Assembly: GCA_017590115.1 (NCBI GenBank)
Contig: JAGGNK010015336.1
Location: 186,001-250,000 of the forward strand
Direction: 5' to 3'
Origin: Montifringilla adamsi
Taxonomy: Eukaryota; Chordata; Aves; Passeriformes; Passeridae
Length of the DNA: 64,000 nt
This document shows, piece by piece, positions 10,876 to 24,247 of the stretch. Both the position numbers and the translations under genes were made by a program. Each line of letters starts with the position of its first letter. Position 1 is the first letter of the stretch. The notes under the pieces were generated by a model. That model was not told where the DNA came from, ran no database searches, and saw nothing but the letters and a program-made list of their open reading frames with translations.

Positions 10876-13800
10876 ACATCACATTTTAAGAGCAACTCCT
10901 ACCCCAGTCCTAAAAAACTGATCAGATGCAGAGTGATGGTTAACATGAATGTGAGCCAAAGCAGTTTTTCAGCTTTATGGGAGATGAAATAGAGCAGTGG
11001 GAAAGATCAGCAGACCATTCCATCCCATCGATTTGTTTGCCTTTGCTGAACTCTATTACTGCCCTGAAGTACTTGGTGCTGGAACTGCCCAGGCCCATGA
11101 ATGATTAATATTGCTGCAGTTGGAAGTGTTTGATTGTGCGAGAAATAAAGTACATACTGATAATTTAGGAGGGGAAAAATAATACATGGCTGTTCCCTAA
11201 GTGATAGGTACCTCTCCAGGAGACACAACAAAACAGGAGTTGGGTGGAAAAAATATCCTAAAAAGGAACGTAGCCAAGAGTCCTAGAGGGCCATGAAGCA
11301 CGCTCCAAGGATTAACTCAACATGGGCATTTCCTAATTTGCAGCCTCAGAAATGTTCCTTTAACCTCTGTGGTGCTGCGTGTGCACACACAAGGAGTCCT
11401 GAGGGAAGGTCAGAATTAGAATACAGCTACTCTTGACTCCTTAACCTATGCTTGGATCAGGCATTCCACAAATTGACCCCTCATAAATGCATTTACCACA
11501 GACGCTTTAAAACAAGCCCTTACTGGTTGTCTGCCAAATCCCTGCTATTCTAAAACATCCTCACTGCTAGAAGAGGACTTTGCAGTGTATTTTTGCCTGC
11601 TGCAGCCACGCAGTGTCTGCAGGCTGAAACCTTGATGCAATATCCCCAAGTATAACTTTTCTGTGTTTTGCCCAGAGGAAGTAACTCCAGATTTAAATTG
11701 TACTCTTGCATATCAAGCTTAGAAATCTTTCTACTTATTGTCCAAGAAAACCCCAAGGTAACCTGCAATCAAAATCTGTGACTTTAGCTTTGGCATCACT
11801 CACCAGGCTGTCAGGAAAATCTCCACTGCTCCCTATGAATGCTTGTGTTTATGGACCAGCCAAGTCCATAAAGGGTGACCCCCTTCTCACTGCAGCCAAC
11901 AAGGAGTTTGAATTTAAAAATAAGTTCTATATCTAAGAGGCTGGTTCTGTATAAAACACAGTTCCTCAAGCATCTTGGTAAGCCTTACTGAAATAGTTAT
12001 CAAGGAAAAGACCTATGGGAAGTGTCTCAGAGTTGGAAGGGATTAGAAGAGCTGATAAGGAGAAGCTGATAAGGGGAAGCTTTGCACATCTGATCTGGGA
12101 AAACAATGCCTGAAAATAGAGTTTGCCCAAGAACCAGGCACCAACACCTGTAGCACTTGTACTGACAGCTTCTCTCACCATGTTTATTTACTTACTGGCA
12201 AAGGCAGGAAGAATATCTTGAACTGGAAACTGAAGCAATATTGCTTTAAAAAAAAAAAAAAAGTATATAGCAAGGTAGCTTATCATGGCTGCATTTTATT
12301 TGAACTTTTTTCCTTTTTTTTCCAATAAATTTTTCCCTTTAATTGTTACTAACTTTCCCCTGCAAAGCTGTAGCCTGCACCTCTATAGCATGGACCAGGG
12401 AACTAGCAACAGAATGGGATGCTCAGAGGTCAGTTCACTTGTCATAATCTCATTTGCATTATCCTCTTCTACCCCCAAGAGATTCTCGAGTATATAATTC
12501 AAGTCACATAGATTGCAAGTCAATTACAAAACATGTTGGTCAATATTTTGCAGTGGCTCATCTTCTGGGATGCAAATTTACTTGAATCTTCTGGGTATTA
12601 ACACAATAATATTATTAGATACATAAAAATTTAGGAATGCTCTTGGAAGAAAACACACTCCAAACTACATTACCAAGTAGCAGGTGCACAGCTCACCCAC
12701 CCTAAAAATGACTGTATTGCACAAGGCTAAGTTAGAAAACTTTGCCCATGCTTTTTTTCTTCTTTTATACCTAGCCCAATGCTGAAATGTCTCTCATGTT
12801 GTTGCTGAAGCAGGGTTTGCAGCATGCAGACCTGCTGGAGATGGAAAATCCATCACCTGAAGATAATACAAAGCACACTGGCTGTTTGGGGTGATAAATA
12901 ACATTATTCCTAGAGCTTCATACATTTAAATTAACCTCCACATCTGTCTGCAGGGTGTCCAGATTAAAGAGGAGTGATACAAGCAAGACAAAGACCAAAA
13001 TGATCTCCAGAAAAATTATGGTAGGACCAATTTGTGATGGAGTGGAAAATCCTGAGATTTTTTCCTCAGTACTGCATGTTCAAACTCTCCTTAGTGCAGT
13101 ATGTATGGAACATATTGATTTTGTACAGGGTCACAGAACATCAGTCCTTTGGCCTAAGCCCTGTAAACCTGTACTGGCAAAGTCCTACAAATCCCATTTC
13201 CTCTCAAGCAGAGGCCAAACTGTTCCAACCTACATTAGCTATTAGGAAGAAGCCTTTAACACTGAGCCCCTGAAGGCTATTCAATATGAGAGTACTCTAC
13301 TCTTACAGGGCCAATTTCCTGCTTTTTATATCCTCATGGAAGTTCTTACAGCTCTTGGAATGAAATTTAATATTTTCTTTTTTAGTACAGTCAAGGATTA
13401 TGTCAGTAAAAAGACCCATATGTAATGGCTTTATATAGTTAGCAAGCAGAGCTGGAGCAAGGAATCAGGATGGGGTAACAGCCTAAATCTATTTGGAAAA
13501 TAGACAACATACTTTCTAACAAAGAGGAGCCTGGTGAACGCATTTCCCAGAACTCTTAACTGGGGCAAGGAAGAATTGCTCTGCATTCCTTGCTCTACCC
13601 CTTGTGATAATGGCCTGGATAACCAGAATCCCTACAAACTCCAGAAATGAGCTCATACCCATTGTCTGTCACTCTCAGGGTTATTAACAGGGCCATGCTA
13701 ATTGGATGTGTACCACACACTCACCTACCACTTCCCAACATTCCTGCTGAACTATCCAAATGACAGAAAATTTCCCAAATAAAGGAATGTGAATGCCTCC

Positions 13801-14799
13801 TTCTTGAACCACGTGTGTGAGTTCCTCCTCCATGTGTTCCAAAAAGATGATGGATATCTAATGTAATGAAAGTTTGTTCAGAAACAACAAGTGCATTTGA
13901 TTAAGAGATTTAGTACTGCAGAGCCTTTCCGTGGTATAATTTGCATGGCCTTGACCTTTGTAATGAAACCCAGAACTCTACTGTGGACACCAACACACCA
14001 GCAAAAGTGAAGGATCTGTGAATAAAGACCATGAAAATAAGAGGTATCTGTCATTACTTGTGGAGGTACAGATAGCAGGGTTGCATCTTCAGCTCTGAAC
14101 CTTTCCCTCTCCATCCAGCACTCCCAGATTTTTTATCCACTGCCTGAAACCCACCCAAGATGAGAATCTCCATGCTCTCTTTCACTGAGGACAAGCACAG
14201 CCATTTCTATTTTAAAACACGGGAGTGAAAAAGGACAATTGAACAGATATAGGCAGCTTGCAGGAACCCCTTCTCTCCAGGTGTTCTAGAAACAGGCCAG
14301 TCTTTACTGCTTTGTTGCAGCAGGGCCCCAGGTAGAAAGCCATTCACAGTTGACATTGCAACAAAGCATTTTGAGAAATGACCCAAAACAAAAGGTGGTA
14401 CTGGAACTGATGTAGGATTACCAATTAATTTCTCATAATTGTACAACTCAAATCTTTTAAGGCAGGGGCAAATCTTGGAAGCCCCAACAGCAGAACCCTA
14501 AGGTTAGACACCTTACCCAGCTTAGGTGTCTGCAGAGTGGGGAGGTTGTGTGGAGAATTTAAGACTAAAAATCTTGGAAGTGACTGCCTCCAGTCTCTTT
14601 TTGGTTCTGACCTGAAAGGTTTCTCTTTCTTATGAAAGGAGCTGGGCTAAGAGGAGGCAGGAAGAATCATCTCCTCTGACCACAAAGTTCTGCATTGTGA
14701 ATATCTTCACCATCAACACAGACTGCTGTAAAAGGAGAGAAATAAGAAGCATGGCCTCAGTGCAGGACAGTTTTGAGTGAAGACAAGTTGGATCTTTGG

Positions 14800-15190
14800 T
14801 GTGCCGCCATGATATTTTCTGAAAAATCCTTTTGCCAGGATTTTCTCCTGAGAAGCTGAGGAGCCTCAGGAAAGAAATGTAAACCATAACTACCTGCTGC
14901 TGTGGAATGCAAGAGGTGCATCTTCAATTGGTCCATGTGGATTGTTTTCACTTGATGACCAATCACAGCCACCTGTGCCGAGGCTGTGAGCAGTCACAAG
15001 ATTTTGTTATGATTCCATTCCTTTTCTTTCTAGCCTTCTGATGTATCCTTTTCTCTCTATTCTTTTTAGTATAGTTTTAATATAGCATTTTAATATAATA
15101 TTATATCATAATATAATAAACCAGCCTTCTGAAACACGGAGTCAAGATTCTCATCTCCTCCCTCGTCCTGGGAGCCTCGAACACGACCGT
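14800..15190 (+). mobile_element. Solo LTR of a passerine endogenous retrovirus (ERVK-like)
   Basis: The LTR starts near tgtgccgccatgatattttc and continues through ccttttgccaggattttctc, the CCAAT-containing block ggtccatgtgg...gaccaatcac, an AT-rich stretch, AATAAA at 15115-15120 and gaaacacggagtcaagattc. I recognise this as a common passerine LTR in forward orientation. The 3' end is decayed, so that boundary is approximate. Flanks tttgg and attgg may be a worn target-site duplication. There is no internal retroviral sequence. Confidence 0.8.
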
Positions 15191-15540
15191 ATTGGTGTCT
15201 CAGCCATCTCTGCCCACCACCATGGCCACCATCAGCATGGGACAGGCAGGTGTGGGGAAAACAGGGGAGTCAAGCAGAAGCAGAGTTTATGAAGTGTCAG
15301 GGATCCTAAGTCCAAGACTATGATAAAAACCATGCTTTACCCCTCTCAATTTCTGAATGTGACACTCAGGAGATTACTGACTGTGAATCCTTCTGTGATT
15401 TCACCATGATCCCAGAAGAAGGAGACCTGCAGGAAAGTTCTGCCTTGCCACTATTATTGTCATTTCTGCCTCCAGGGCTGTGAGTAAGATGGAAAACTAA
15501 ATAAGATGGGATGGATGAATGGATGAATAAGATGAATGGA

Positions 15541-16158
15541 TCGTGAGCAGTCCTGTCAAGAAGGAATCGAGGGTGCTGGTGGATAAGATAGCAATGTGCA
15601 CTTGCAGCTTAAAAATTCAACCACATCTTTGTCTGCATCAAAAGCAGAGTGGCCAGCAGGCCAAGGGAGGTGATTCTGTCCTCTACTCCACTCTCATGAG
15701 ACCCCACTTAGAGCAACAGTGGAAGGACACTGACCTGTAGGAGCACATCCATAGGAGGCCACAAAGAGGATTAGAGGGATGGAAAACCTCTCCTGTGATG
15801 AAAGGCTGAGATAATTGGAATTGTTCAGCCTGGAAAAGAAAGAAGGCACTAGGAAGACATTATAGCAGCCTCCCAGCACCTAAAGAGCTGAAGGGGGGTT
15901 TTTGTCAAGGATAATGTAGTGCTAGAACAAGGGATAATTGGATATTAGGGAGAAATTCTTTACTTTGACAGTGGTGAGGCACTGGCACAGGTTGCCCAAA
16001 GAAGTTGTGGATATCCTATCCCTGGAACTGTTCAAGGCCAAGTTGGAGGTAGTTTGGAGCAATCTGGTCTAGTGGAAGTGTCCCTGCCCATGGCAAGGAG
16101 GTCAGAACTAGGTGACCTTGAAGGAACCCTCCAACCCAAACCATTTTATGATTCTGTG
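15541..16158 (+). mobile_element. CR1 LINE, 3' part, about 620 bp
   Basis: This is the longest modern CR1 copy here. It begins in the end of the reverse-transcriptase frame (gtgctggtggataag, gtggccagcaggccaaggga, tgagaccccactta), continues through ttcagcctggaaaagaaaga into the 3' UTR (aggttgcccaaagaagttg) and ends in the tail ccattttatgattctgtg. The frame is broken by indels. It is sense-oriented and 5'-truncated. Confidence 0.93.
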
Positions 16159-18419
16159 AAAACAGAAGATGATCTGAAGACACTGAAGAGCAGTATAGCA
16201 AATAAGGGTCTGACAGCTGTAAATTTAACAGAAAAAGATGTAGCTGGAGAAAACATGTAAGTTATCCCTAGTTTCTTACAGGAAGGGCTCTCTTCAGCAC
16301 TGTCACTCACACAGAAAGGATAAGATATAAAAGCTTGTGCTCTACAGCCCACACACAGCTCTTATGTCAGGCAGCTGACAGAGGCAAGAGGGAGCTTATC
16401 ACTTAGGAGCTGATAAGAGAGGTGCAGCTACCCCTGAAGCACAGCTGGGTCTGCCTGTCTGTGCTTATGGCAAGGGATGTGACAGCGTCAGATCAATGAT
16501 TTTGATGTTGGCTGAAAGGGTTTTGGGCCATTTCAGCTCTCACCCTGTCCCATCTTCTCCACTCTGCTTCCTTCCTTGTCATTCTTCATGCAAGTTTCAG
16601 AAACAGCAGGGAAAGAGAAAGCAAAAAGGGAATGGGTGACGAAAGAAAAAAGGGAATTTACTGATCACATGAATGAAACATCACACTCAGGTCTTTCTAA
16701 CATTATCATTCCTTCGTATTTAATATTTTCACAATTAACTGTAGGAGGAAGTGCCTTATATTGTCTCAAAAAGACCTGAAACTGCAAAAAAGTACTTAAT
16801 TCCTTTTTCCCTACCTCTTTATATGCAATATCCTGAATTTTTATCTTAAAAGAAGAGAGAGCTATTGCATAGATAATATAGGTATCAAAGATTTTATTTG
16901 ATAGTTGGGGAGAGGATATTTTGAAATGGATAAGGACATAGAGTGTTTTCAGGAAAATCATAATAAAATAAAAATTAGAAAATTTGATGGAGGAGAAAGG
17001 ATATGGAAAAATTTTAGAAATGGAAAAAGAGATACCTACTTGGCCAGCAGTGCTAGAACTTAAATTAAATCTGTGCGTTCCTGGACTGTAAAGGTTAGTT
17101 TCAAATGGTCTTACACTATACTCTTTTTCTTAAGACATAGCAGAGCTCTGGTTGGGATTTATCTCAATTAAGTTTAGGCTGTAGGTGTCCAAGCTAACAT
17201 TTTATGTGGTTTTATACTAAGCTCCTTTCAAGTTCATGAAGAGAAAAGAAAAAAGAAAAAAAAAAAGAAAAGAAAGAAAAAAATCCATACCCGGATTGAT
17301 TTTATCTCTTTCTCATGAGGAAGAGTAAAATAAATTAATGACTCACAAGAAGTTATTATTTTCCCCAGACACAATAAAAGAAGCTTAGACAAAGAGCAAA
17401 GATTTAGATATTGGTGTTCCAACAGATACCAATATTTCAGCAGATGTCTGTCTGATCAAGGTGACATAAGAAATTCAGCCAAAAGCAGCAACAGCTAAAG
17501 ATGGTAAAGGTAATGACAGGAAACTTTATCAATTTCATAGGCAGAGGAGGAATAGACTTGAGTGCAAAGTCCTTGCCCAATGGAGAACAGAAGAAGCACA
17601 ACTTGACTTCTAAACAGAATCTCCCCTTCCTGAATGATGACATTGTCCAAGAAAAGCAGGTTTGGGAAGAAGAACCAAAATGGAGCTGGGAAAAGCAATG
17701 TCTTTTTGAACTTTAACACTAGTTTCCACAGGGAGAGCTTAAGAACATTCTGTGCAGAGTTCAGTCTTGTTTCTGGGTGAATTATAACAGATATGGGAAT
17801 CAAAACTGTAGGGCACTTTTGGATTGCCTAAAATTGTTAAACTTCACTCTGAGTTTTCTCTGACCATGAAATGGATTGGATGCAGCCAGTCCTGAGGCTC
17901 AACTGACCCAAATGCCAGCAGGTGATTCTCTGCCCTCATCGACTGCAGGGAGGCTCAGGAGGACTCACCAGAAAAACAAAGGGTACAAAAAGACCCTGAG
18001 CACTTTGGCCTTTCTGCATCTGTTTTGGCACCAGACTTCCTGCTCCACTCAGGAGCAAGAAGGTACTTTGCTTTCTTTTCCTTTTGATGCCAAGGAAAAT
18101 ACTGAAGTACTAATACATTGCCATGGGCAGATATGCACATGAATTGACATCATGTTCAGATAAGCAAATATTTCCAACGCAGTTGCTGTCTGAAGAGTAA
18201 CTGCTTTAATCTATCTGTTGCCAAATTTAAAAAAAAAAAAAAGAAAAAAAGAAAAAGATGAGATTGTGTTTGTTTTGCTGATTTGCCGTTGTTAGCAAGA
18301 CTGACAGCCTGTTCTTTAAGAGATAAAACAGGTGTTCTAGCTTGTTTTCAGTAGATATGTATGAGATCTAATTTGATGTGTGAAAGTTTGTCATATTCAT
18401 GTCATGTATTCAGAGACCA

Positions 18420-18660
18420 GCACTTATTTATAAATTAGTACAACTGAAAGAGACAATAATGTGCAGTCTAATCTCCCAGCCAACATAAATCCAACATTAT
18501 TCTTAACAATCCCAGTATATCATCTATACCGTGTTCAAAGTTGCAGTACTTTTCCTGATCTATAGAACCATTGGTTTTGATTTATTACACAGAACATTCC
18601 CTCACTAGGACTAGAAAGCCTCTTGAGTGCTCAGCTACCATCATCAGCTACGTCGTGCAA
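18420..18660 (-). mobile_element. Possible ancient CR1-like LINE relic
   Basis: Phrases such as cagtctaatctcccagcc and accattggttttgatttatt resemble the antisense 3' part of old amniote CR1/L3 elements. Similarity is faint and judged by eye, so both the bounds and the call are weak. Confidence 0.3.
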
Positions 18661-18827
18661 TTGATCTCTAAAATGAATTCATTCCTCTTCTATTTGCAGT
18701 GTCGTGTTTTAATCTGAAACCCTTCCCTGACTTCTTGGGGCCCAAAACAAGTTGCTCAACTGGTGGTTAATCATGAAAGAATTTTAATTTTTTTCTGTAC
18801 TAAGGTAAACGTGAAAGGCCACAATGA

Positions 18828-18953
18828 TATTAGCTGTTTCTTGGCCTAAAAATAATCCCTAACATAGAAATTATTAGAAATTAAATAACATATTAGCTGT
18901 TTCTTGGCCTAAAAATAATCCCTAACATAGAAATAATTAGAAATTAAATAACA
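18828..18953. repeat. 63-bp tandem duplication
   Basis: Two head-to-tail copies of a 63-nt unit (18828-18890 and 18891-18953), each starting tattagctgtttcttggcct and ending near ttaaataaca. They differ at one visible base (aaattatt/aaataatt). Near-identity points to a recent duplication. Confidence 0.95.
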
Positions 18954-19635
18954 CATTAGTTCAGCAGCATCAACAATGTTTCACTTGTACAATAAAGAGA
19001 AAAAGAAAATAAAAATTTTCAAGCTCCTTGCCTTCTTCTGCTTTGAACAGAAACTGAAAACACAGCTGGTGCTTAACAGTGCCTGGTTAAATGGAGAAAA
19101 ACTAAATACAAGATGATACCGAATCCTCAAACTGAGAAAAACTTTTGTACAACTATACGTCAAGTACCTCAAGAAGTTCTGCACAAAACCTTGCTGGTAG
19201 CTATAGCAACTGCGTTCACTGTATTTTTACTGGGAAACACTTTTGAAAGCTAGGCAAGAAAGAGTATTTTTCAGCTGTTATCTTGTATCCAGGGTTTTTG
19301 GTGCACTCCTGCTCCCCATTCAACCTCCACACCCCCTCTTCCACCTGGCATGCACGGCATGTGGGTTGCTGGGGTTACTCCCAAATTCAGGGAAGGAATT
19401 TTCTTTCAAAAAATTCAGCAGGCTTAAATCTAAGCTGCTGAGCTGTGGCTTTCATTTCCAGTGAAGTTCCATGCCAGCACAAATACTTACATCTCTCAGG
19501 CAAATCGGACATCCAAGAGAATTACACTGTGAGCAATAACTGGTATATGCCCCAAAATAGTATAGCAGGGAGGGGAAAGGAAATAATCTATAAGAACCCT
19601 AATTTGCTAGGCCTGGAGAGATATAAATTTACAAA

Positions 19636-19904
19636 GGCATGCAATGACAGGACAAGGGGGTATGGCTGTAAGCTGAAGGAGGGTAGATTTAGATCAGATA
19701 TTAGGAAGAAATTCTTCCCTGGGAGGGTGGTGAGGCCCTGGCTCAGGCAGCCCAGAGAAGCTGTGGCTGCCCCATCCCTGGGAGTGTTCCAGCTTGGCTT
19801 TGAGCATTCTGGTCTAGTGGAAGGTGTCCCTGCCCAGGGCAGGGGATTGCAAAGCGAGGACCTTGAAGGTCTCTTCCAACCCAAACCACTCTGGTATTCT
19901 GTGG
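19636..19904 (+). mobile_element. CR1 LINE 3' fragment
   Basis: gacaggacaagggggtatgg, then agatattaggaagaaattct, ccatccctgggagtgttcc and ccaacccaaaccactctgg: a sense-oriented CR1 3' end. It supplies much of the 195-codon open frame at 19445-20032, which is therefore not taken as a gene. Confidence 0.92.
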
Positions 19905-20032
19905 TTTGCTGCATGGGAATTCTGGTCTTGCTGCATTTACTCACTAGCAAGTGCTGTGGAGCTACAAAACTTCAACATTACATGGGGTATGAAAGCTTTG
20001 GAGAGCCACTCTACTTAATTCATCTCACATAA

Positions 20033-21240
20033 ATGATGTCTTTCCATGGCACAGTCTTCTCTGTAGGACTGGCATCATGCAGTACAAGGGACAGGTTTGA
20101 AATTTATCTGTTGAAAGGGATTTCCCCACCTTTGAAATGTCTGTGTGAGACAGATGAGAGCACTGCTGGGTCCCTGTATTACAACCAACCCTCTGAGCAG
20201 AAGACTGGTCTGGGCTTAGCTCTTCTCTCTGGTGCTCCCATCCACATGAACCATTCTCTCAGAACCAAGTCTGAGAGAGAACAGCTCTATCTCCTCACAC
20301 TTGGCCTCCCCTTTGAGAAGGCAGAATTTTATTTCCCTGTGAGGTGTATGAGACAAAAGATTGAGAGCATAATGCAGGTCTTCAGTCTTTCTACTGAGCT
20401 TCCACTTCTGAAGTTTTTGGAAAAATGTTTACTGCAGCAAATTGAAAAGCATATCCTGCCTCACACCCCCAAGTCTCTTCTCACTGACAATAGGTCACTT
20501 CTTGCTTTTCCACACCACTGCGTTAGTTTGATGTATTGATTCATTTATTCACATGAAGCAGCTTGTCTACCTTGCCTGTAACTACACTATGAAAAGTTCA
20601 CCATGGAAAACAAAACAATATGCACAAATAAATCCTTCATAGACCATTAGATTTTTTTCCATAAGATTTGCTTTGGGATGCTATTCATAAAAACCAGTCT
20701 ATTATTTTTCTAAAGTATTCTGTTATATCCACAGGAATGCCAGTGGATATCCATAAGACCACAGCTTTCCCTGTTTTTGTGCACTTCATGAGTAAATTCC
20801 TTGTAAGATTCAAAGTATTAAAAGACATAAATAGTATTAAAATCTATAACAAAAGTTTCACTATTAAAACTTTTGATATTCACCATAGGCTAGAACAGAT
20901 TTGCAATTCAGGGCAACAGAAACACTATGTCACACGTTACTGTGATGTTATCACTGATGTTATTCAACTTTCCAATATATTAAAACATTATGATACCTGG
21001 AAAATATTCACAAGTTGTCATCTTGTTCCTAATAACATCCTAGGGGCAAAAAGATTTTTTCCCCACATACCAATGTGCAAGAGTGTCAGCTTTATGATTC
21101 CTGCCTATGAATTACACCAGGAGGACTCAGTTTCACTGGCAACAATTCAAACCCAGGAAAGTCAGGACAATGAAGTGACTTCAAAGGAACATGACTTATT
21201 GGAAAGATCATGCAAGAGCAGGCTAAGTATTCAACCTTAA
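20033..21240 (+). other. Run of long open frames, no recognised protein
   Basis: Two plus-strand frames, 168 codons (20033-20539) and 190 codons (20668-21240), follow each other in AT-rich sequence. The first continues in the same frame as the preceding CR1-derived open stretch, with only one stop between. The predicted proteins show no motif, signal peptide or repeat that I recognise. Codon use looks like unconstrained AT-rich DNA, and no promoter, splice site or poly(A) signal frames them. Most likely this is chance or a very old decayed insert; I do not call a gene. Confidence 0.15.
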
Positions 21241-24109
21241 CACACTTCAGTTTCATCAGATTCCAAATTGCAGGAACCAATTATTTTTTTGTCGTGGCGA
21301 AGCTCTCATATCTCAGAGCCTGGCTCCATCCTGATGTGCAGCTGCAGCTCTATTAGTGTAAATCAAAAAGACAAAATGATAACAAAACCAACAACTAAAA
21401 AAAAAAATTTAAAAAAAAAACCAAACCCAAACTCCAAGGGAAGCACACAAGTGCAAAGTAGGAACAAAGCCACACAGATCCTGGTGCTGAGGCTGACCCA
21501 CCTTTCTGCAAACGACAAGCTCTTAAAATAAGTGTTACCAAAGCACTGAAATCCATTCAACAGTTACTCTAAGATTGTTTTACTTAATGAGAGACTTCTC
21601 TTCAGCCACAAGTTATAAATAGGAGCATTGCCTCTGCATAGTGTGAATCTCACAGCAAAGGGAACATTTCTAGGGGAAATTCAGAGATTTAATCAAGGAA
21701 TGGATCATATCATCCTGTTTCTGATTTCAGGAAAAGAGTGAGAGTCAGGAAAAGTATTTTTTCCCTCCATGTGTCTCTGAGGCACTTTCAGACCTACCTT
21801 ATTCCTGAGCTCTGTCCTGCAGCAGAGGATTGCCTTTAGGAATGCTTCTCCTGCAGGCTCCAGCCCTGCAAGTAAACAGGCAGGGACGGGCAGGATGTGG
21901 GCAGAACTTGGGAACTTCTCTACCCCTCCCAGGGACCAAAGTAGCCTCAGAGCCACCACAAATGCAGAAGAGAAGGACGGTAAGGAAGGGCTACCCCTGC
22001 CACGGTGCCTCCCATGATTGCTGCCCTCAGCTCCTGCCTGCCCTGGGGGAACTCATGGGAAGAGCTTACCACCCTTTCCTCTGCTGGCAGAACCACCAGA
22101 GCCTGTCCTGCTCCCAGTATCAGCACTCCTGGACTGGGGCATTCACTGGTGTTTGCAGACACTCATTTAATTCAGATGCTGCCTGGCACTCACAGGTCAG
22201 TGAGTGAGTTCTAGTCTGTGATTTCAAGTATTTCCTGATGAAATTGCCTTGCAAGGATACGGCCAGAAATGTTCCAGCTCACCTGGTTTGCCACAGAGAG
22301 CAGTCTGAGGGAATTTTTTTCCCCACAATATTGTCGTATACAATTTTTAAAAAACAAGTAATTCATGGTTTTAAATCTGCAGGTTTTGACAATTATTGAA
22401 AGCATTAAAAATATATTAATTTTAAAAATTATTAATTTTTTAAATGATGCATTTTTAATAGTTCAGATATTCCATCTGAATTCAACGTATCAGTGGAATC
22501 CAACAGAGACAACAGTTTTTTAAAATATCACACCCTGAGATGTGTGATTTAGTCTTTACTGGCTCTGCTGATTTAGTAGCACAGCTCACAAAAGGATCAA
22601 TGTTCAGGCAATTCCACTGGTCTCTCAGCACACCTCTTAGCAGATTAAAGTACTCTATAATTTTTTATTGGAATGACAGAATCTGTCCCTAAATACAGAC
22701 AACACAATAAGAACATCAATAAATTGGAACTCATTTTCCACTTAAGTCTGTATAACTTCAAAGGCACTGATGAAACCTTAAATCACAGAAAATAATTGCT
22801 AGTGACAGAATTCTTCTTAGGCTTCATGGATTTATTCCCAGAAAGCATTAAGCCCATGGGATAGATTACATTGTTTTTTTAACACTAGTTCCCATTCTGC
22901 TTGTAGATTGTTTAAAACAAATCCAAAAGAATTGATTCCTACTGTCTAAGAAAACATCAGGGTGAAAAAGGTCAGAGGCCTTTCCCCAAATTCAGGTCGT
23001 AAAATGAAGGACCTTAGCAAAAGAATTTTTGAGCCTTAAATATAGAGTTGAATATAAAGTAGCGGGCAGCGGGATCAGCGCCTGCATTCTCCAGGGTTTT
23101 CAGAATTTATTCCATTATCATTACAAATTATTTCATTTCAGAATATATTTCATTATAATTTATGAATTATTTTATTTCAGAATTCATCTTATTTATTTCA
23201 CTATTCTGAGATGAGCTCAGGCCAGAGCCTGGTGCTGACAACACCAATGTGGGTTCCATTCCTGTATGGGCCATTCACTGAGGAGCTGATCCTTGTGGGT
23301 CCCTCCCAGCTCAGATATTCTGTGACCACTGATGGAAGTTTTTACTCTCCTTCAGGTATCAGACTAATATTTTTTTTTCATTTAATAAAAAATGGGTACC
23401 CTATTTCTCCTTTCTCCTAGAAAATAATGGCACAAACTTTTGAAAATTTGTCCCTGGTATCTAGCATTTTACAAACTCCTTCTGCAATTTTTAGCTTTTA
23501 ACTCCCATTCTTTCCACTTTCTGTGATTTTGTGTTCCAGGGATGAAATTCAGAGTGTTTTGTGATTCACTTTGACTTCTCCAAGAAGGCCACAAGCTTGT
23601 CTTTTTTGATAAATCATAAGACAAAAAGAACCATCTCCTGTAAAAGAAAATATTTCACGAGTCCTAGCACTTGTGAAAATGCTGCTTATATGTGAATTTG
23701 GTGGTTTAGATGAATATTAACCCAATAATCATTCAAATTCTTGGGAAGAAGACTCTGCTCTTGACTGCAGGCAGCACACTTGAAGCAGCAGCAATTCCAG
23801 AAGCATGAAATGCTGATCACTGACCCTCTTTAAAGCCCTGCAGGACAGCAGGAGCTGGTGTGAAACATACTCAGTCACTTGTCCACTGCTCAGGAGTCTG
23901 GGTGCTGCTCTTGCCATTGTCTCATCTCCCAAGCAATGTGAGAAGCTACCAAGATGGAGATTTTCATGAAGAAAGGAGAGTTAGGCAATGAATAAAAAAT
24001 GAAGGCAGGTGGTAAGACAAATGGGGTTATAACCAGACTCTTCACCTGTCACCTTTAAAATGCCATTTTTATTAGATGGGAATGGGGACGTGGGTGGATT
24101 TCAGATGAA

Positions 24110-24247
24110 GAATTGTGGATGTCCCATCCCTGGAAGTGTACAAGGACAACCTGAACTAGTGGAAAGTGTCCCTGACCATGGCAGGAGGTGGGAACAAGAT
24201 GATCTTTGAGGTTCCCTCCAACCCAAACCACTCTGTGATTTCTATGG
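24110..24247 (+). mobile_element. CR1 LINE 3' fragment
   Basis: gtcccatccctggaagtgta, gtggaaagtgtccctgacc and ccaacccaaaccactctgtg, ending gatttctatgg. Sense orientation, 5'-truncated. Confidence 0.88.
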
